Assembly (NCBI GenBank): GCA_902567785.1
Contig: CACFOR010000001.1
Location: 62,001-126,000, forward strand
DNA: 64,000 bases
DNA from: an uncultured Pelagibacteraceae bacterium
GTDB lineage: Bacteria; Pseudomonadota; Alphaproteobacteria; Pelagibacterales; Pelagibacteraceae
Direction: 5' to 3'
The notes under the pieces were generated by a model that was not told where the DNA came from, did not search any database, and saw only the letters and a program-made list of their open reading frames with translations. Both the position numbers and the translations under genes were made by a program. Below, piece by piece: positions 25,209 through 35,799 of this stretch; the first letter of the stretch is position 1, and each line of letters starts with the position of its first letter.

Positions 25209-26642
25209 TTAAGATTTAGATTTCATAAATGATATTTGACTATCCATAAAATCTTTATCATTTGAGTCAACGGGTTTAATTGGATAATCTCCTGTAAAAA
25301 AATGGTCCGTAAATTGAGGATAAGATGAATTTCTTTTATCATATCCCATAGATTTATATAATCCTTCAATAGATAGAAAATCTAGTGTTTTAGCGTTAAC
25401 AATTTTTCTCATTTCTTCTACATTATACTTTGAAGCCAGTAATTCATTTTTGTTAGGTGTATCAACTCCATAGTAATCGGGATACTTAATAGGAGGAGAG
25501 GCGATTCTCAAATGTACTTCTTTTGCACCCCATTCATAAAGCATTTTAATTATTTTTATTGAAGTTGTTCCCCTAACCAGAGAATCATCAATCAAAATTA
25601 AAGATTTATTTTCTATAAGCGATTTGTTGACGCTGTGTTTTAATTTAACACCTAAACTTCTTATTTGCTGAGTTGGCTCAATAAAAGTTCTTCCAACATA
25701 ATGATTTCTAATAATACCCAATTCCACATTTTTATTAACTTTTTCTGAGTAACCTATTGCGGCAGGAACACCAGAATCTGGTACTGGTACAATTAAATCT
25801 GAATCAACATGGCTTTCTTTTGCAAGCTGGCTTCCTAATTTTTTTCTATACTCATAAAAACTAGTGTTCTTTATTATGCTGTCTGGCCTTGAAAAGTATA
25901 TATATTCAAAAATACAAGGTCTTTCTCTCATTTTAGGAAATGGTTTTATACTTTCCAAACCTTTTTCGCTTATAACAACTATTTCACCGTTTTCGACTTC
26001 CCTAATAAATTTTGCACCAATTATATCAAACGCACATGTTTCTGAAGCTAAAACGTAAGATTTATTAAGTTTACCAATTACTAAAGGGCGAATTCCAAAT
26101 GGGTCTCTAATTCCTATTAATTTTTTATTTACAAGTATAGTTAATGCATAGCCTCCTTGAATTTTAAAAAGAGCATCAATTATTTTGTCAATTATTTTTA
26201 GTCTTTTTGATTTTGCAATTAATTGAACTATAGTTTCTGTGTCAGATGTTGTTTGAAAAATTGAACCATTTTTAACTAATTCTTTTCTCAAGTGCAAAGC
26301 ATTACTAAGATTTCCATTGTGGGCAATCCCAATCCCACCTAAATGAAGATCAGCAAAAAAGGGTTGAACATTTTTTATTAAATTATTTCCAGCAGTAGAA
26401 TAACGATTATGCCCTATTGCATGATTTCCAGGTAATTTTTCTAATACTTTTCCTTTTGTAAAATTATCTCCAACCAAACCTAATCTTCTTTCAGAATAAA
26501 ATTTTTTTTCATCGAATGTAATTATTCCACAAGCTTCTTGCCCTCTATGTTGTAGGGCATGCAAACCTAATGCAGTAAGAGCAGCTGCATCTTTGCTATC
26601 GAAAATTCCAAAAACGCCACATTCTTCTTTTAATCGATCCAT
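25209..26642 (-). CDS. purF: Amidophosphoribosyltransferase
   Basis: MDRLKEECGVFGIFDSKDAAALTALGLHALQHRGQEACGI; PRT motif LILIDDSLVRGTTS. Confidence 0.97.
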   Translation of the reverse strand: MDRLKEECGVFGIFDSKDAAALTALGLHALQHRGQEACGIITFDEKKFYSERRLGLVGDNFTKGKVLEKLPGNHAIGHNRYSTAGNNLIKNVQPFFADLHLGGIGIAHNGNLSNALHLRKELVKNGSIFQTTSDTETIVQLIAKSKRLKIIDKIIDALFKIQGGYALTILVNKKLIGIRDPFGIRPLVIGKLNKSYVLASETCAFDIIGAKFIREVENGEIVVISEKGLESIKPFPKMRERPCIFEYIYFSRPDSIIKNTSFYEYRKKLGSQLAKESHVDSDLIVPVPDSGVPAAIGYSEKVNKNVELGIIRNHYVGRTFIEPTQQIRSLGVKLKHSVNKSLIENKSLILIDDSLVRGTTSIKIIKMLYEWGAKEVHLRIASPPIKYPDYYGVDTPNKNELLASKYNVEEMRKIVNAKTLDFLSIEGLYKSMGYDKRNSSYPQFTDHFFTGDYPIKPVDSNDKDFMDSQISFMKSKS

Positions 26643-27197
26643 CTAAATTTTTTCTAATTTTTCTTCAGTTTGCTCGTAGTAATCTTTACTATTTGGAAAT
26701 TCATCAACCAAAAATTCACTTCCTTTATATATTATTTCAAAAGAATAAGTACCTTCGGTTTCAATAGGCCAATTTGTATGTGGATAAAACCAGTTGAGCA
26801 ATGAAAACAAACATACACAAATTACATAACTTTTAAAAATACCAAACATTAACCCAAAACTTTTGTCTACGGAACCAAGACCTGTATAAGTAACAGCTCT
26901 GCCAATTGCCTTACCTATATTAATTATTATAAAAAGTGAGATTATGTATATAAAAATTCCAAGCCCTACATCACTAATAAATTTTGATTCTATGTATTCC
27001 TGTACCCAAGGATTAAATTTTGGTACCAGAATTATTGTAATTACTAGAGCAAGCAACCATTTAGAAAAAGACAATAGACTTAACATGAATCCTTTTGCAG
27101 CACATCTAGCCATTGAATAAATAGTAATTAAAAAAACAATAAGATCAAATGCAGAAATACTATTTTGTATAAATTCTATTGCTTCAGTCATTACCAA
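26643..27197 (-). CDS. cvpA: CvpA family protein
   Basis: Multi-TM ORF with CvpA-like pattern directly upstream of purF. Confidence 0.82.
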   Translation of the reverse strand: MVMTEAIEFIQNSISAFDLIVFLITIYSMARCAAKGFMLSLLSFSKWLLALVITIILVPKFNPWVQEYIESKFISDVGLGIFIYIISLFIIINIGKAIGRAVTYTGLGSVDKSFGLMFGIFKSYVICVCLFSLLNWFYPHTNWPIETEGTYSFEIIYKGSEFLVDEFPNSKDYYEQTEEKLEKI

Positions 27198-29637
27198 AAG
27201 GTTTTACTATTAAAATAAGCTTTGGCAATAGTGTTAAGACCGAAATCATGGCCAAAAGCATTGCTATTCCAGTAAAAACTCCAAAATAAATAGTAGGTAT
27301 GAAATTTGAAAGTACAAGAATAGAAAAACCAAAAACAATTGTTATAGACGTGTTTAATATAGCGACTCCTACTGTATCATGACACTTTTCAAGTGTTTTA
27401 TTATAATTTTTAATATTTTTGAATTCTTCTTTGAATCTATAAATATAATGTATGCTATTGTCGACAGCGATACCTATTGTAATTGCAGCAATTGTTATAG
27501 TCATCATATCTAAAGGTATTCCTAGCAAACCAATGATTCCTAAAATTAAAAAGGCGGCCATAAAATTTGGAACAACCCCAATTAAAGATAGAGTAAGATT
27601 TCTAAACAAAACCAAGAACATAATCGTAATACCTGCCATTACAACGCCCAAGGTTAATATTTGTGATTTAAATAGACTTTGTAACAAATTATTAAATAGG
27701 ATCAGAACACCTGCTAATTTGAATTCTTTGCTGTTTATTCCTAATTTGTTCTCTATATCGTAATTAATTTTTTTTATTAATTCATTTCTTCTAAGATCGT
27801 CTTTCGAGTCTAGTACTCTCAAACTAATTCTCGCTTCATTATTTTTTATGGAAATATAAGGATCAATTATTTCCTTTTTTATAGATTCGGGTATTTTAGT
27901 ATATAAGACGCCCAATTCTAACCCTTGTAGTTTTTTTCCATTATTTAAATCTTCAGCGACCCTGACCATTGATGCAAAAGATATAACTTTTCCAACAGCA
28001 TCCAAATTATCTAAATAATCATGGATTTTAGTTATTGTATCTATCTTATTCCTGGTAAACCAATATTTTGAATCATCTTTTTCTTCATCATCCCAGCTGT
28101 CAAATTCATCATCATCATCTTCTTTTTCATTCTTTTCAGGAAATTTAATAATTACATCAAGGGGAGTTGTTCCTCCTAGCTTGTCATCAATTAGTTTCAT
28201 TCCTTTATAGATTTCAGTTTTTTTGTCAAAATAATTTATAAAACTATTTTCGACCTCGAGTTTTGATATACCAATAATACTTATTAAGATAATTAAAGAA
28301 GCTGAAACAAAAATAGTTTTGGTATTATTTTGTGCAATCTGACTTAAAAAAGATGTAATTATTGATTTTTTTTCATTTCTATAACTTACATTTTCTTTAC
28401 TCAAAATATTTAAAACAGCAGGTAACAAAGTAAAAGTTACAGATATCGAAACTAGAAGGCCAACTGTCATCATCCAACCAAAATCAATGATAGGTTTGAT
28501 TCCACTAAATATTAGTGAAAGAAAAGCACAAATTGTTGTAAGTACCGTATAAAGAATTGGCCAAAACATTTTTTCTGCTGTCCATAGTATTGATTCATTA
28601 TTTGAAATGTTCGGGTTTTCTTTTTTAAATTGCAAATATCTAACACTCATATGAATATTCATAGCCATAGTTAAAATAAGCATTAATGCTATAAAATTTG
28701 AAGATATTACTGTTACTTTCCATCCGACCAAACCTAGTAAACCAATCATAATAAGGACTGAAAAAAAACAACTTAAAAGAGGAATCAATACCCACAATAA
28801 ATTTCTAAAAACAAACCAAAGTGTGCAAACAATAAAAAGAAATACTCCAGCTCCAAATACTATTATGTCATTTTTTATATAAGTCATCATATCATCAGCA
28901 ATCATAGGTATTCCTCCTAAATGAATTTTTGCTGTATCCTGATGTTTTTTTATGATTGCTCTAATTTCATTTATATTTTGATGATTTTTTTGATTATAGT
29001 ATTTTTTATAATTATCATAATCCTTTATAAATTTTTTATATTCTTTTTTATCTTTAGAAGTTAATTGATTATTATCTTTTTTATTCAAATATGAATTTTT
29101 AGTTTTTATAAGGTTTGATAATTTTTTATCAGTTTTTATATATACAAGTATTCCTGTAGTATTCCCATCTTCACTTATTACAAATTCCTTATAAATTGGA
29201 CTATTAATAATTTCGTCAAACCCTCTTTGTTTATCAACATCTTCGCTAGATAATGTCTTAAAATTTTTAATTCTTTCTGTTAATGGGTCGTCATTATTTT
29301 TTAACAAAGGAACATCTAAGATTGTAATTACATTATTAGCCCAACTTAAATTTACAAGTTCGTTTTTTAATTTTTTTAAATTTTTTATGGTATTTTCTTC
29401 CAATAAATTATCATTAGGAGTATATGTTAAAACTAAAAAATCTTTTGATCCATATTTGGTATTTACTTCCCTTAAGTATTTAAGATCAGGATCATTTTCT
29501 AAAAGCAATGTGTCTGAAGATGCATCCAATTGGAAGTTTTTAGCAAAATAGCCAAAGCTAACTAATAAAATAAAAAGAATTAATAAAGTGATTTTGGGTT
29601 TTTCAATAACTGAATTTCTATATATTTCTTTAATCAT
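27184..29637 (-). CDS. RND/MMPL family transporter
   Basis: 817 aa, two repeats of large periplasmic loop plus TM bundle; SSD-like motifs (ITIGIAVDNSIHYIYRFKEE). Confidence 0.88.
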   Translation of the reverse strand: MIKEIYRNSVIEKPKITLLILFILLVSFGYFAKNFQLDASSDTLLLENDPDLKYLREVNTKYGSKDFLVLTYTPNDNLLEENTIKNLKKLKNELVNLSWANNVITILDVPLLKNNDDPLTERIKNFKTLSSEDVDKQRGFDEIINSPIYKEFVISEDGNTTGILVYIKTDKKLSNLIKTKNSYLNKKDNNQLTSKDKKEYKKFIKDYDNYKKYYNQKNHQNINEIRAIIKKHQDTAKIHLGGIPMIADDMMTYIKNDIIVFGAGVFLFIVCTLWFVFRNLLWVLIPLLSCFFSVLIMIGLLGLVGWKVTVISSNFIALMLILTMAMNIHMSVRYLQFKKENPNISNNESILWTAEKMFWPILYTVLTTICAFLSLIFSGIKPIIDFGWMMTVGLLVSISVTFTLLPAVLNILSKENVSYRNEKKSIITSFLSQIAQNNTKTIFVSASLIILISIIGISKLEVENSFINYFDKKTEIYKGMKLIDDKLGGTTPLDVIIKFPEKNEKEDDDDEFDSWDDEEKDDSKYWFTRNKIDTITKIHDYLDNLDAVGKVISFASMVRVAEDLNNGKKLQGLELGVLYTKIPESIKKEIIDPYISIKNNEARISLRVLDSKDDLRRNELIKKINYDIENKLGINSKEFKLAGVLILFNNLLQSLFKSQILTLGVVMAGITIMFLVLFRNLTLSLIGVVPNFMAAFLILGIIGLLGIPLDMMTITIAAITIGIAVDNSIHYIYRFKEEFKNIKNYNKTLEKCHDTVGVAILNTSITIVFGFSILVLSNFIPTIYFGVFTGIAMLLAMISVLTLLPKLILIVKPFGND

Positions 29638-29650
29638 TGAAGTGTTAAAG

Positions 29651-31084
29651 TTATTTATTTTCTAAATCCTTGAATTTAGTATACATCGCTTCAAATTCAA
29701 CTTTAACATTTCCTGTTGGTCCATGCCGTTGCTTTCCGATTATGATTTCAGCTAAATGAGATATTTCTTCCATTTTTTGTTGCCATTCAGCATGCTCAAT
29801 AGAACCTGCTGTTGGTTCCTTATTTTGAAGATAATAAGCTTCTCTAAATACAAACATCACAACATCTGCATCTTGTTCAATAGATCCAGATTCTCTCAAA
29901 TCAGATAATTGTGGTTTTTTATCATCTCCTCTTTGTTCAACCGCACGAGATAGTTGAGATAAAGCCAAAACGGGCACGTCAAGTTCTTTTGCTAAGGCTT
30001 TTAGTCCTTGCGTTATTTCAGAAACTTCTTGGACTCTATTATATTCTTTTTTTCCTGAAGATTTCATTAGCTGAATATAATCAACAACAATTAGCTCAAG
30101 TCCAAAAAGTCTTTTAATCCTTCTTGCCCTGTTACTAATTGCAGCAATAGAGATAGCTGGTGTTTCATCTATATATAAGGGAAGTTCAAAAATATTTTTT
30201 GAAGTTTCAATAAATTTTTCAAATTCTTGCTCTGACACTTTTCCTCTTCTAATATCATTTGATCTAATTCTTGATTGCTCAGAAAGTATTCTAGTTGAAA
30301 GCTGCTCAGAGGACATTTCTAAGGAAAAAAAGGCCACAGTAGATTTTTTTTCTTTTTTTTCTATATTTTTTGCTGCATGAAAAGCAATATTTGTAGCAAG
30401 AGCTGTTTTACCCATTGAAGGTCTTCCAGCTATTATAATTAAGTCTTGCTTATGCAATCCTCCTAATCTTGAATCTAGATCTGTTAATCCCGTAGGAACA
30501 CCAACAATACCCTCCTCGTTTTGATATGCAATTTTGGCCATATCAATTGTTTGTTTAAGAGCACTTTCAAATTTCATAAAAGATTGATTAAAATGACCTC
30601 TTTCAGCCAAATCAAATAAAGATTTTTCAGCATTTTGAATAATTTCCTCGCCCGAAGAAGTGGTTTCGGAATTATTAGTAGCTTCATGAGAAAGGAATTG
30701 GGAAATTTTAATTAATTCTCTTCTTAAATGCATTTCCTGAACAATATTTGCGTAATCTATCGCTTGTTTGGTTGAGGTTGAAAATTTAGTAATTTGAATT
30801 AAATATTCTTGACCACCAAGTTCCTTTAAGCCTTCGTTATTTTCAAAGTGATTTTTTAATGTAATTGGGTTAGCTAGAAGTCCTTTGCTTATTAAATTTT
30901 CAATTGTTTTAAATATTTTTACATGTATTGGGTCATAAAATTTTTGTGAATCAAGAATAGGTGTGATTTCATCAAAAATCTCATTTGAGACAAGAATTGA
31001 ACCAATTACAGCTTGTTCAGCCTCAATGTTGCAAGGCATTTGATTTTCACTGCTTTTAACTATTTTTAAAGGTTGTTGGGCCAT
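29651..31084 (-). CDS. dnaB: Replicative DNA helicase
   Basis: MPCNIEAEQAVIGSILVSNEIFDE; Walker A AGRPSMGKTALATNIA; ALSQLSRAVEQR. Confidence 0.97.
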   Translation of the reverse strand: MAQQPLKIVKSSENQMPCNIEAEQAVIGSILVSNEIFDEITPILDSQKFYDPIHVKIFKTIENLISKGLLANPITLKNHFENNEGLKELGGQEYLIQITKFSTSTKQAIDYANIVQEMHLRRELIKISQFLSHEATNNSETTSSGEEIIQNAEKSLFDLAERGHFNQSFMKFESALKQTIDMAKIAYQNEEGIVGVPTGLTDLDSRLGGLHKQDLIIIAGRPSMGKTALATNIAFHAAKNIEKKEKKSTVAFFSLEMSSEQLSTRILSEQSRIRSNDIRRGKVSEQEFEKFIETSKNIFELPLYIDETPAISIAAISNRARRIKRLFGLELIVVDYIQLMKSSGKKEYNRVQEVSEITQGLKALAKELDVPVLALSQLSRAVEQRGDDKKPQLSDLRESGSIEQDADVVMFVFREAYYLQNKEPTAGSIEHAEWQQKMEEISHLAEIIIGKQRHGPTGNVKVEFEAMYTKFKDLENK

Positions 31085-31178
31085 GTTTATTTATTAAGTA
31101 TTTAATACTAAAAAAAAAACAAAAAAAACCTGAAAGTTATACACGAAATTAATTTACTGTGGAAAATAATGATAACAA

Positions 31179-31637
31179 TTAATTTGATTCTTCTTCTTTT
31201 ACAACTTCAATGTGAATTGATGCCTGAACTTCAGCGTGTAGATTAATTTTAGCCGCATATGCCCCAATTTTGTTTATTTCTTTAGGCAGATCGATCTGGG
31301 AAGTTTTTATTTCCATCTTATCAATATCTTGAATTTTATTAGAAATTTCCTTTGGTTTTATAGAGCCATACAATTCATTGTTGTCCTTGGACCTTTTTGA
31401 AAACTTGTAATTTTTATTATTTATTAAATCATAGATTTTCTTAGCTTCTTTTTTTAAGGATACATTTTTTTCATTAAGTTTCGCCTTTTTTTTATTTACT
31501 AAGTCTATGTTTTCTTTTGAAGCTAAGAGTGCTTTTCCAAATTTTATAAGAAAATTTCTGCCATGACCTCTTTTAACATTAACAACATCACCTATATTTC
31601 CTAGATTTTTTATATTTTCAAGCAAAACAACATTCAT
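31179..31637 (-). CDS. rplI: 50S ribosomal protein L9
   Basis: MNVVLLENIKNLGNIGDVVNVKRGHGRNFLIKFGKALLAS. Confidence 0.96.
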   Translation of the reverse strand: MNVVLLENIKNLGNIGDVVNVKRGHGRNFLIKFGKALLASKENIDLVNKKKAKLNEKNVSLKKEAKKIYDLINNKNYKFSKRSKDNNELYGSIKPKEISNKIQDIDKMEIKTSQIDLPKEINKIGAYAAKINLHAEVQASIHIEVVKEEESN

Positions 31638-31646
31638 AAGAATCTT

Positions 31647-31919
31647 TTATATTAAGGCTAAGAGTCTAGCTCTTTTTATTGATCTAGAAAGTTCTTTTTG
31701 TTTTTTTAATGAAACAGAAGTGACACGAGAAGGCATAATTCTTCCGCTTTCAGAAACATATTTTTTTAATAACTTTATATTTTTGTAATCTATCTCAGGT
31801 GCGTCCTTTTTTGATAAAGGGCATGCTCTGTTAAATTTTATTTCGGATTTTTGAAATAAATTAAATTTTTTAAATTTATTATTTCCTTTCTTATCTTTTG
31901 AATTTCTTCTTCTTTTCAT
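31647..31919 (-). CDS. rpsR: 30S ribosomal protein S18
   Basis: [58 protein letters not shown]. Confidence 0.96.
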   Translation of the reverse strand: MKRRRNSKDKKGNNKFKKFNLFQKSEIKFNRACPLSKKDAPEIDYKNIKLLKKYVSESGRIMPSRVTSVSLKKQKELSRSIKRARLLALI

Positions 31920-32257
31920 TATTCTTTGCTTTGATTATCTTTTTTTTCTATATATTCTTTTTCTAGATCATGTTTTTTTACTCTAACTGTTAAGTATCTA
32001 ATTAAAGATTCATCTATATTTTCTGTTTTTTCTAATTCTAGAATGGTTTTTCCCGTTCCCGTGAATTTGAAATGAAAATAAAATCCCCTCTTATGTTTTT
32101 TTATTGGATGAGAAAGATTTCTTAAGCCCCATTCCTCAGTTTTCAGAATTTTTCCTGAATTTTTATTGATTAAATCTTCGTACTTACTTCTTACTTTTTT
32201 AGATAAGTCATCAATCTTATCTTGTTTAACTATTAAAGTATGTTCGTAACAATTCAT
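31919..32257 (-). CDS. rpsF: 30S ribosomal protein S6
   Basis: [22 protein letters not shown]...[25 protein letters not shown]. Confidence 0.95.
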   Translation of the reverse strand: MNCYEHTLIVKQDKIDDLSKKVRSKYEDLINKNSGKILKTEEWGLRNLSHPIKKHKRGFYFHFKFTGTGKTILELEKTENIDESLIRYLTVRVKKHDLEKEYIEKKDNQSKE

Positions 32258-32394
32258 TTAGCTCTTTCTTTAATTAATTTGATATTATTATCAAATAATC
32301 TACCTTTTTTATAAGGAGAAGGTGGTTTTATACTATTAATATTTTCAATATACAACTACTAAAATTCAATTATATTATATCTTTTTATTATTTT

Positions 32395-33303
32395 ATGAGA
32401 GCTATTTTATTTCCAGGCCAAGGTTCCCAACAAGTAGGAATGGGGTTAGATTTTTTTGAAAAGTTTGATTCAGTTAAAAAAATTTTTAAAACTGTTGATG
32501 ATACCTTAGGATTTTCTCTTTCAAAAATTATATTTAATGGACCTGAGGAAGAATTAAAACTAACAAAAAATACCCAGCCAGCTATTATGGCAGTGGGTGT
32601 ATCTCTATTTAGTGTTTTTCAAGATAAATTTAATTTAACAAATTCAAAATTTTTTGCAGGACATTCTTTGGGTGAATATACTGCACTAGTTTGTGCTGGA
32701 GCATTAACTTTGGAAAAAGCTACTTACCTATTGCATGAAAGAGGAAAATCTATGCAAGAAGCTGTTCCTCCAGATGAAGGTGCTATGATTGCTGTAATGG
32801 GAATGAAAATAAATGAGATTGAAAAAGAAATTAATTTGCTTCCTAAAGATGAAGTTTGTGAAATTGCTAATGACAACACAGATGGGCAAGTTGTAGTGAG
32901 TGGAAAAAAAAAAGTAATTGAAATCCTTAATAAAAATTTAAAAATAAAAAAGAAAAGAGGAATACTTTTGCCTGTAAGTGCTCCTTTTCATTGCTCCTTA
33001 ATGAAAAAAGCTGCAGAGAAAATGAGAGAGAAGATTGAAAATATAGATTTTTTAAAACCAAAACCGCATATAATCAGCAATGTTACAGCTAAGGAAGAAT
33101 CAGATGTGAACAAAATTAAGTCACTATTGGTTGATCAAATAGTGTCAAGAGTTAGGTGGAGAGAAAGTGTAAACTATATGATAAAACAAGGAGTAGATGA
33201 TTTTATAGAAATAGGCCCTGGTAAAGTTCTTGCTGGTTTAGTAAGAAAAATAAATAAAGATGTAAAAATTTCAAATTTTAATTCATTGGAGAATCTAAAT
33301 TGA
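32395..33303 (+). CDS. fabD: Malonyl-CoA ACP transacylase
   Basis: AILFPGQGSQQVGMG...FAGHSLGEYTALVCAGAL. Confidence 0.96.
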   Translation: MRAILFPGQGSQQVGMGLDFFEKFDSVKKIFKTVDDTLGFSLSKIIFNGPEEELKLTKNTQPAIMAVGVSLFSVFQDKFNLTNSKFFAGHSLGEYTALVCAGALTLEKATYLLHERGKSMQEAVPPDEGAMIAVMGMKINEIEKEINLLPKDEVCEIANDNTDGQVVVSGKKKVIEILNKNLKIKKKRGILLPVSAPFHCSLMKKAAEKMREKIENIDFLKPKPHIISNVTAKEESDVNKIKSLLVDQIVSRVRWRESVNYMIKQGVDDFIEIGPGKVLAGLVRKINKDVKISNFNSLENLN

Positions 33304-34034
33304 TTAATTTTAAAAATAAAAAGATTTTAATTACAGGTGCAAGCGGAGGTATTGGCACTGAGTTAGTAAAAAAATTTGTTTCTTTAGGAGGGAATGTTAT
33401 TGGCTCAGGTACCAAAACAGAAAAATTAGATAAATTAAAAAAGGAATTTCCTAATATAAAAGTTAAAAAATTTGATATTTCGGATCATACTAGAATTGAA
33501 GAATTTATTGACGATGTTTCTTTAGAATTAGGAGGATTGGACATATTAATTAATAATGCTGGTATAAATAAAGATAGTTTGTCATTAAGAATGAAAGACG
33601 ATGAATGGAAAAAAGTTATTGATGTAAACTTAACATCTACATTTTTATTAACTAAGAATGCCATTAAAGTAATGTTAAAAAATAAATATGGAAGAATTGT
33701 AAATATTACTTCTGTGGTTGGTCACACGGGAAATTTAGGTCAGTCAAATTATTCAGCCTCAAAATCTGGTATAATTGGAATGTCTAAAAGTTTGGCCATA
33801 GAGTATGCTAAAAAAAATATAACTATCAATTGTGTTTCGCCTGGATTTATAGTTTCAGATATGACCAACAACATAGCAGAAAAGGTTAAATTATTCCTGA
33901 CATCAAGAATTCCAATGGGAAAACTTGGAACAGGCGAGGATGTTTCTAATTGTGTAGCATTCCTGTCTTCGGAACAAGCATCATATGTAACTGGCGAAAC
34001 AATACATGTAAATGGCGGCATGTATATGTCTTGA
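33300..34034 (+). CDS. fabG: 3-oxoacyl-ACP reductase
   Basis: KILITGASGGIGTELV...NNAGINKDSL...YSASKSGIIGMSKSLA. Confidence 0.96.
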   Translation: MINFKNKKILITGASGGIGTELVKKFVSLGGNVIGSGTKTEKLDKLKKEFPNIKVKKFDISDHTRIEEFIDDVSLELGGLDILINNAGINKDSLSLRMKDDEWKKVIDVNLTSTFLLTKNAIKVMLKNKYGRIVNITSVVGHTGNLGQSNYSASKSGIIGMSKSLAIEYAKKNITINCVSPGFIVSDMTNNIAEKVKLFLTSRIPMGKLGTGEDVSNCVAFLSSEQASYVTGETIHVNGGMYMS

Positions 34035-34089
34035 CAAAATTCATTAATAATTTATTAAGAACTAATAAATCAAAATAAGGAATTTACAA

Positions 34090-34329
34090 ATGACAAAAGA
34101 TGTAGCAGCAAAACTAAAAAAGATGGTGGTCGACCATTTAGGCGTTGATGAATCTAAAGTAACTGATGAAGCAAATTTTATAGATGATTTAGGGGCTGAT
34201 AGCTTAGATACTGTAGAACTAGTTATGGCTTTTGAAGAAGAATTTGGTTCAGAAATTTCTGACAGTGAAGCAGAAAAAATTCTGACAGTCGGTGATGCCA
34301 TCAAATTTATTGAAAGCAAACAAGCTTAA
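34090..34329 (+). CDS. acpP: Acyl carrier protein
   Basis: [45 protein letters not shown]. Confidence 0.97.
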   Translation: MTKDVAAKLKKMVVDHLGVDESKVTDEANFIDDLGADSLDTVELVMAFEEEFGSEISDSEAEKILTVGDAIKFIESKQA

Positions 34330-34365
34330 GAATAATTTAAAAGACATCAGGCCGACAATATTACT

Positions 34366-34998
34366 ATGACAATTAATAAAAAAGGCATGATGTTTGTTTT
34401 GTCTTCACCCTCTGGAGTAGGCAAAACTACTCTAACCAAGAAACTCGCAGAAAATAATTCCCAATTTGTTATTTCTATTTCTCATACAACAAGAAAACCA
34501 CGAGAAAACGAAATAGATGGCATAGATTATTATTTTGTGAAAAAGGAGGAATTTGATTTATTAATAAAAAAAAATAGTTTTTTTGAATATGCTAATATTT
34601 TTGATAATTATTACGGTACATTAAAACAACCTGTTTTGGAATTTCAATCTAAAGGAAAAGATGTTTTATTTGATATTGATTGGCAAGGTACACAGCAACT
34701 TAAAAAAATTAAAAATCTTTCGTTAGTAACTTTTTTTATATTACCACCTAATATAAAAGTTTTAAAAGAAAGGTTATTACACCGTCACAACGGACAAGAG
34801 AAATTAATAGAAAAAAGAATGAATAAATTTAATGAAGAAGTTTCACATTGGAACGAATATAACCATGTTGTCGTTAACGATGATCTGAACAAATGTTATG
34901 ATACGATATTAGATATAATCACTTCCGAAAAAAAAGGTGTATGCAAGAAACAAAATCAAAGCGAAATATTAGAAAAAGTCAAAGAACTAATCAGATAG
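34366..34998 (+). CDS. gmk: Guanylate kinase
   Basis: FVLSSPSGVGKTTLTKKL...SISHTTRKPRENEIDGIDYYFV. Confidence 0.96.
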   Translation: MTINKKGMMFVLSSPSGVGKTTLTKKLAENNSQFVISISHTTRKPRENEIDGIDYYFVKKEEFDLLIKKNSFFEYANIFDNYYGTLKQPVLEFQSKGKDVLFDIDWQGTQQLKKIKNLSLVTFFILPPNIKVLKERLLHRHNGQEKLIEKRMNKFNEEVSHWNEYNHVVVNDDLNKCYDTILDIITSEKKGVCKKQNQSEILEKVKELIR

Positions 34999-35796
34999 CT
35001 TTTCATATTGCATGGCTATTTTGTAGTAAGTTTCACAACTGAGTTCTTCTGGTCTGGCACTTAAATTAATATTTAAGTTTTGAATTGCAGATTTATTATT
35101 AAGAAACAATTTTTTAAAATTTTTATTTATCATTTTTCTTCTATTTGAAAATAACACTCGAGTTACCATTTCAAGATTTTTTGAATTTTTAAGATTAAAT
35201 AGTTTGTTTATTTTTGGTTTAAATGAGAGAAGAGTTGAATTAATTTTAGGTTTTGGAACAAAACAATTTTTAGAAATATCAAAATGTTTTTTAATTTCCA
35301 GTCTCCAATTTGACAAGATAGATAACCTCCCATACTCTTTTGTATGACTTTTTGCTGAGATTCTGTCCGCAACCTCTTTTTGAAACATAAAAATCAAAAT
35401 TTCATACCAGGGCGGCCATTTATCTAACATTATAAAAGAGGCTAATATTTTAGTTGATATATTATATGGGAGATTGCCAAAAACCACGACATTTTTACTA
35501 TTGAATTTTTTTTTTCTCATCAAACTAAGAATATCACTATTAATTATTTGTATATTTTTATAATTTTTAAATTTCTCATTTAAAAAAGAAACTAATTCTT
35601 TATCTTTCTCAATCGCAATGATTTTTTTTGGGTTCATTGATATTATATGTTCAGTTAAATTTCCATATCCTGGACCAATTTCTATGACAGTACTGTTTTT
35701 ATTAATATTACCGACTTTTAGTATTTTATTTATTATATTTTTATCTATCAAAAAATTTTGTCCTAAACTTTTTTTAGGTTTTTTTAAAAATTTCAT
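34987..35796 (-). CDS. rsmA: 16S rRNA (adenine1518/1519-N6)-dimethyltransferase
   Basis: PKKSLGQNFLIDKNIINKILKV...VIEIGPGYGNLTEHI...VVFGNLPYNISTKIL. Confidence 0.96.
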   Translation of the reverse strand: MKFLKKPKKSLGQNFLIDKNIINKILKVGNINKNSTVIEIGPGYGNLTEHIISMNPKKIIAIEKDKELVSFLNEKFKNYKNIQIINSDILSLMRKKKFNSKNVVVFGNLPYNISTKILASFIMLDKWPPWYEILIFMFQKEVADRISAKSHTKEYGRLSILSNWRLEIKKHFDISKNCFVPKPKINSTLLSFKPKINKLFNLKNSKNLEMVTRVLFSNRRKMINKNFKKLFLNNKSAIQNLNINLSARPEELSCETYYKIAMQYEKLSD

Positions 35797-35799
35797 TAA

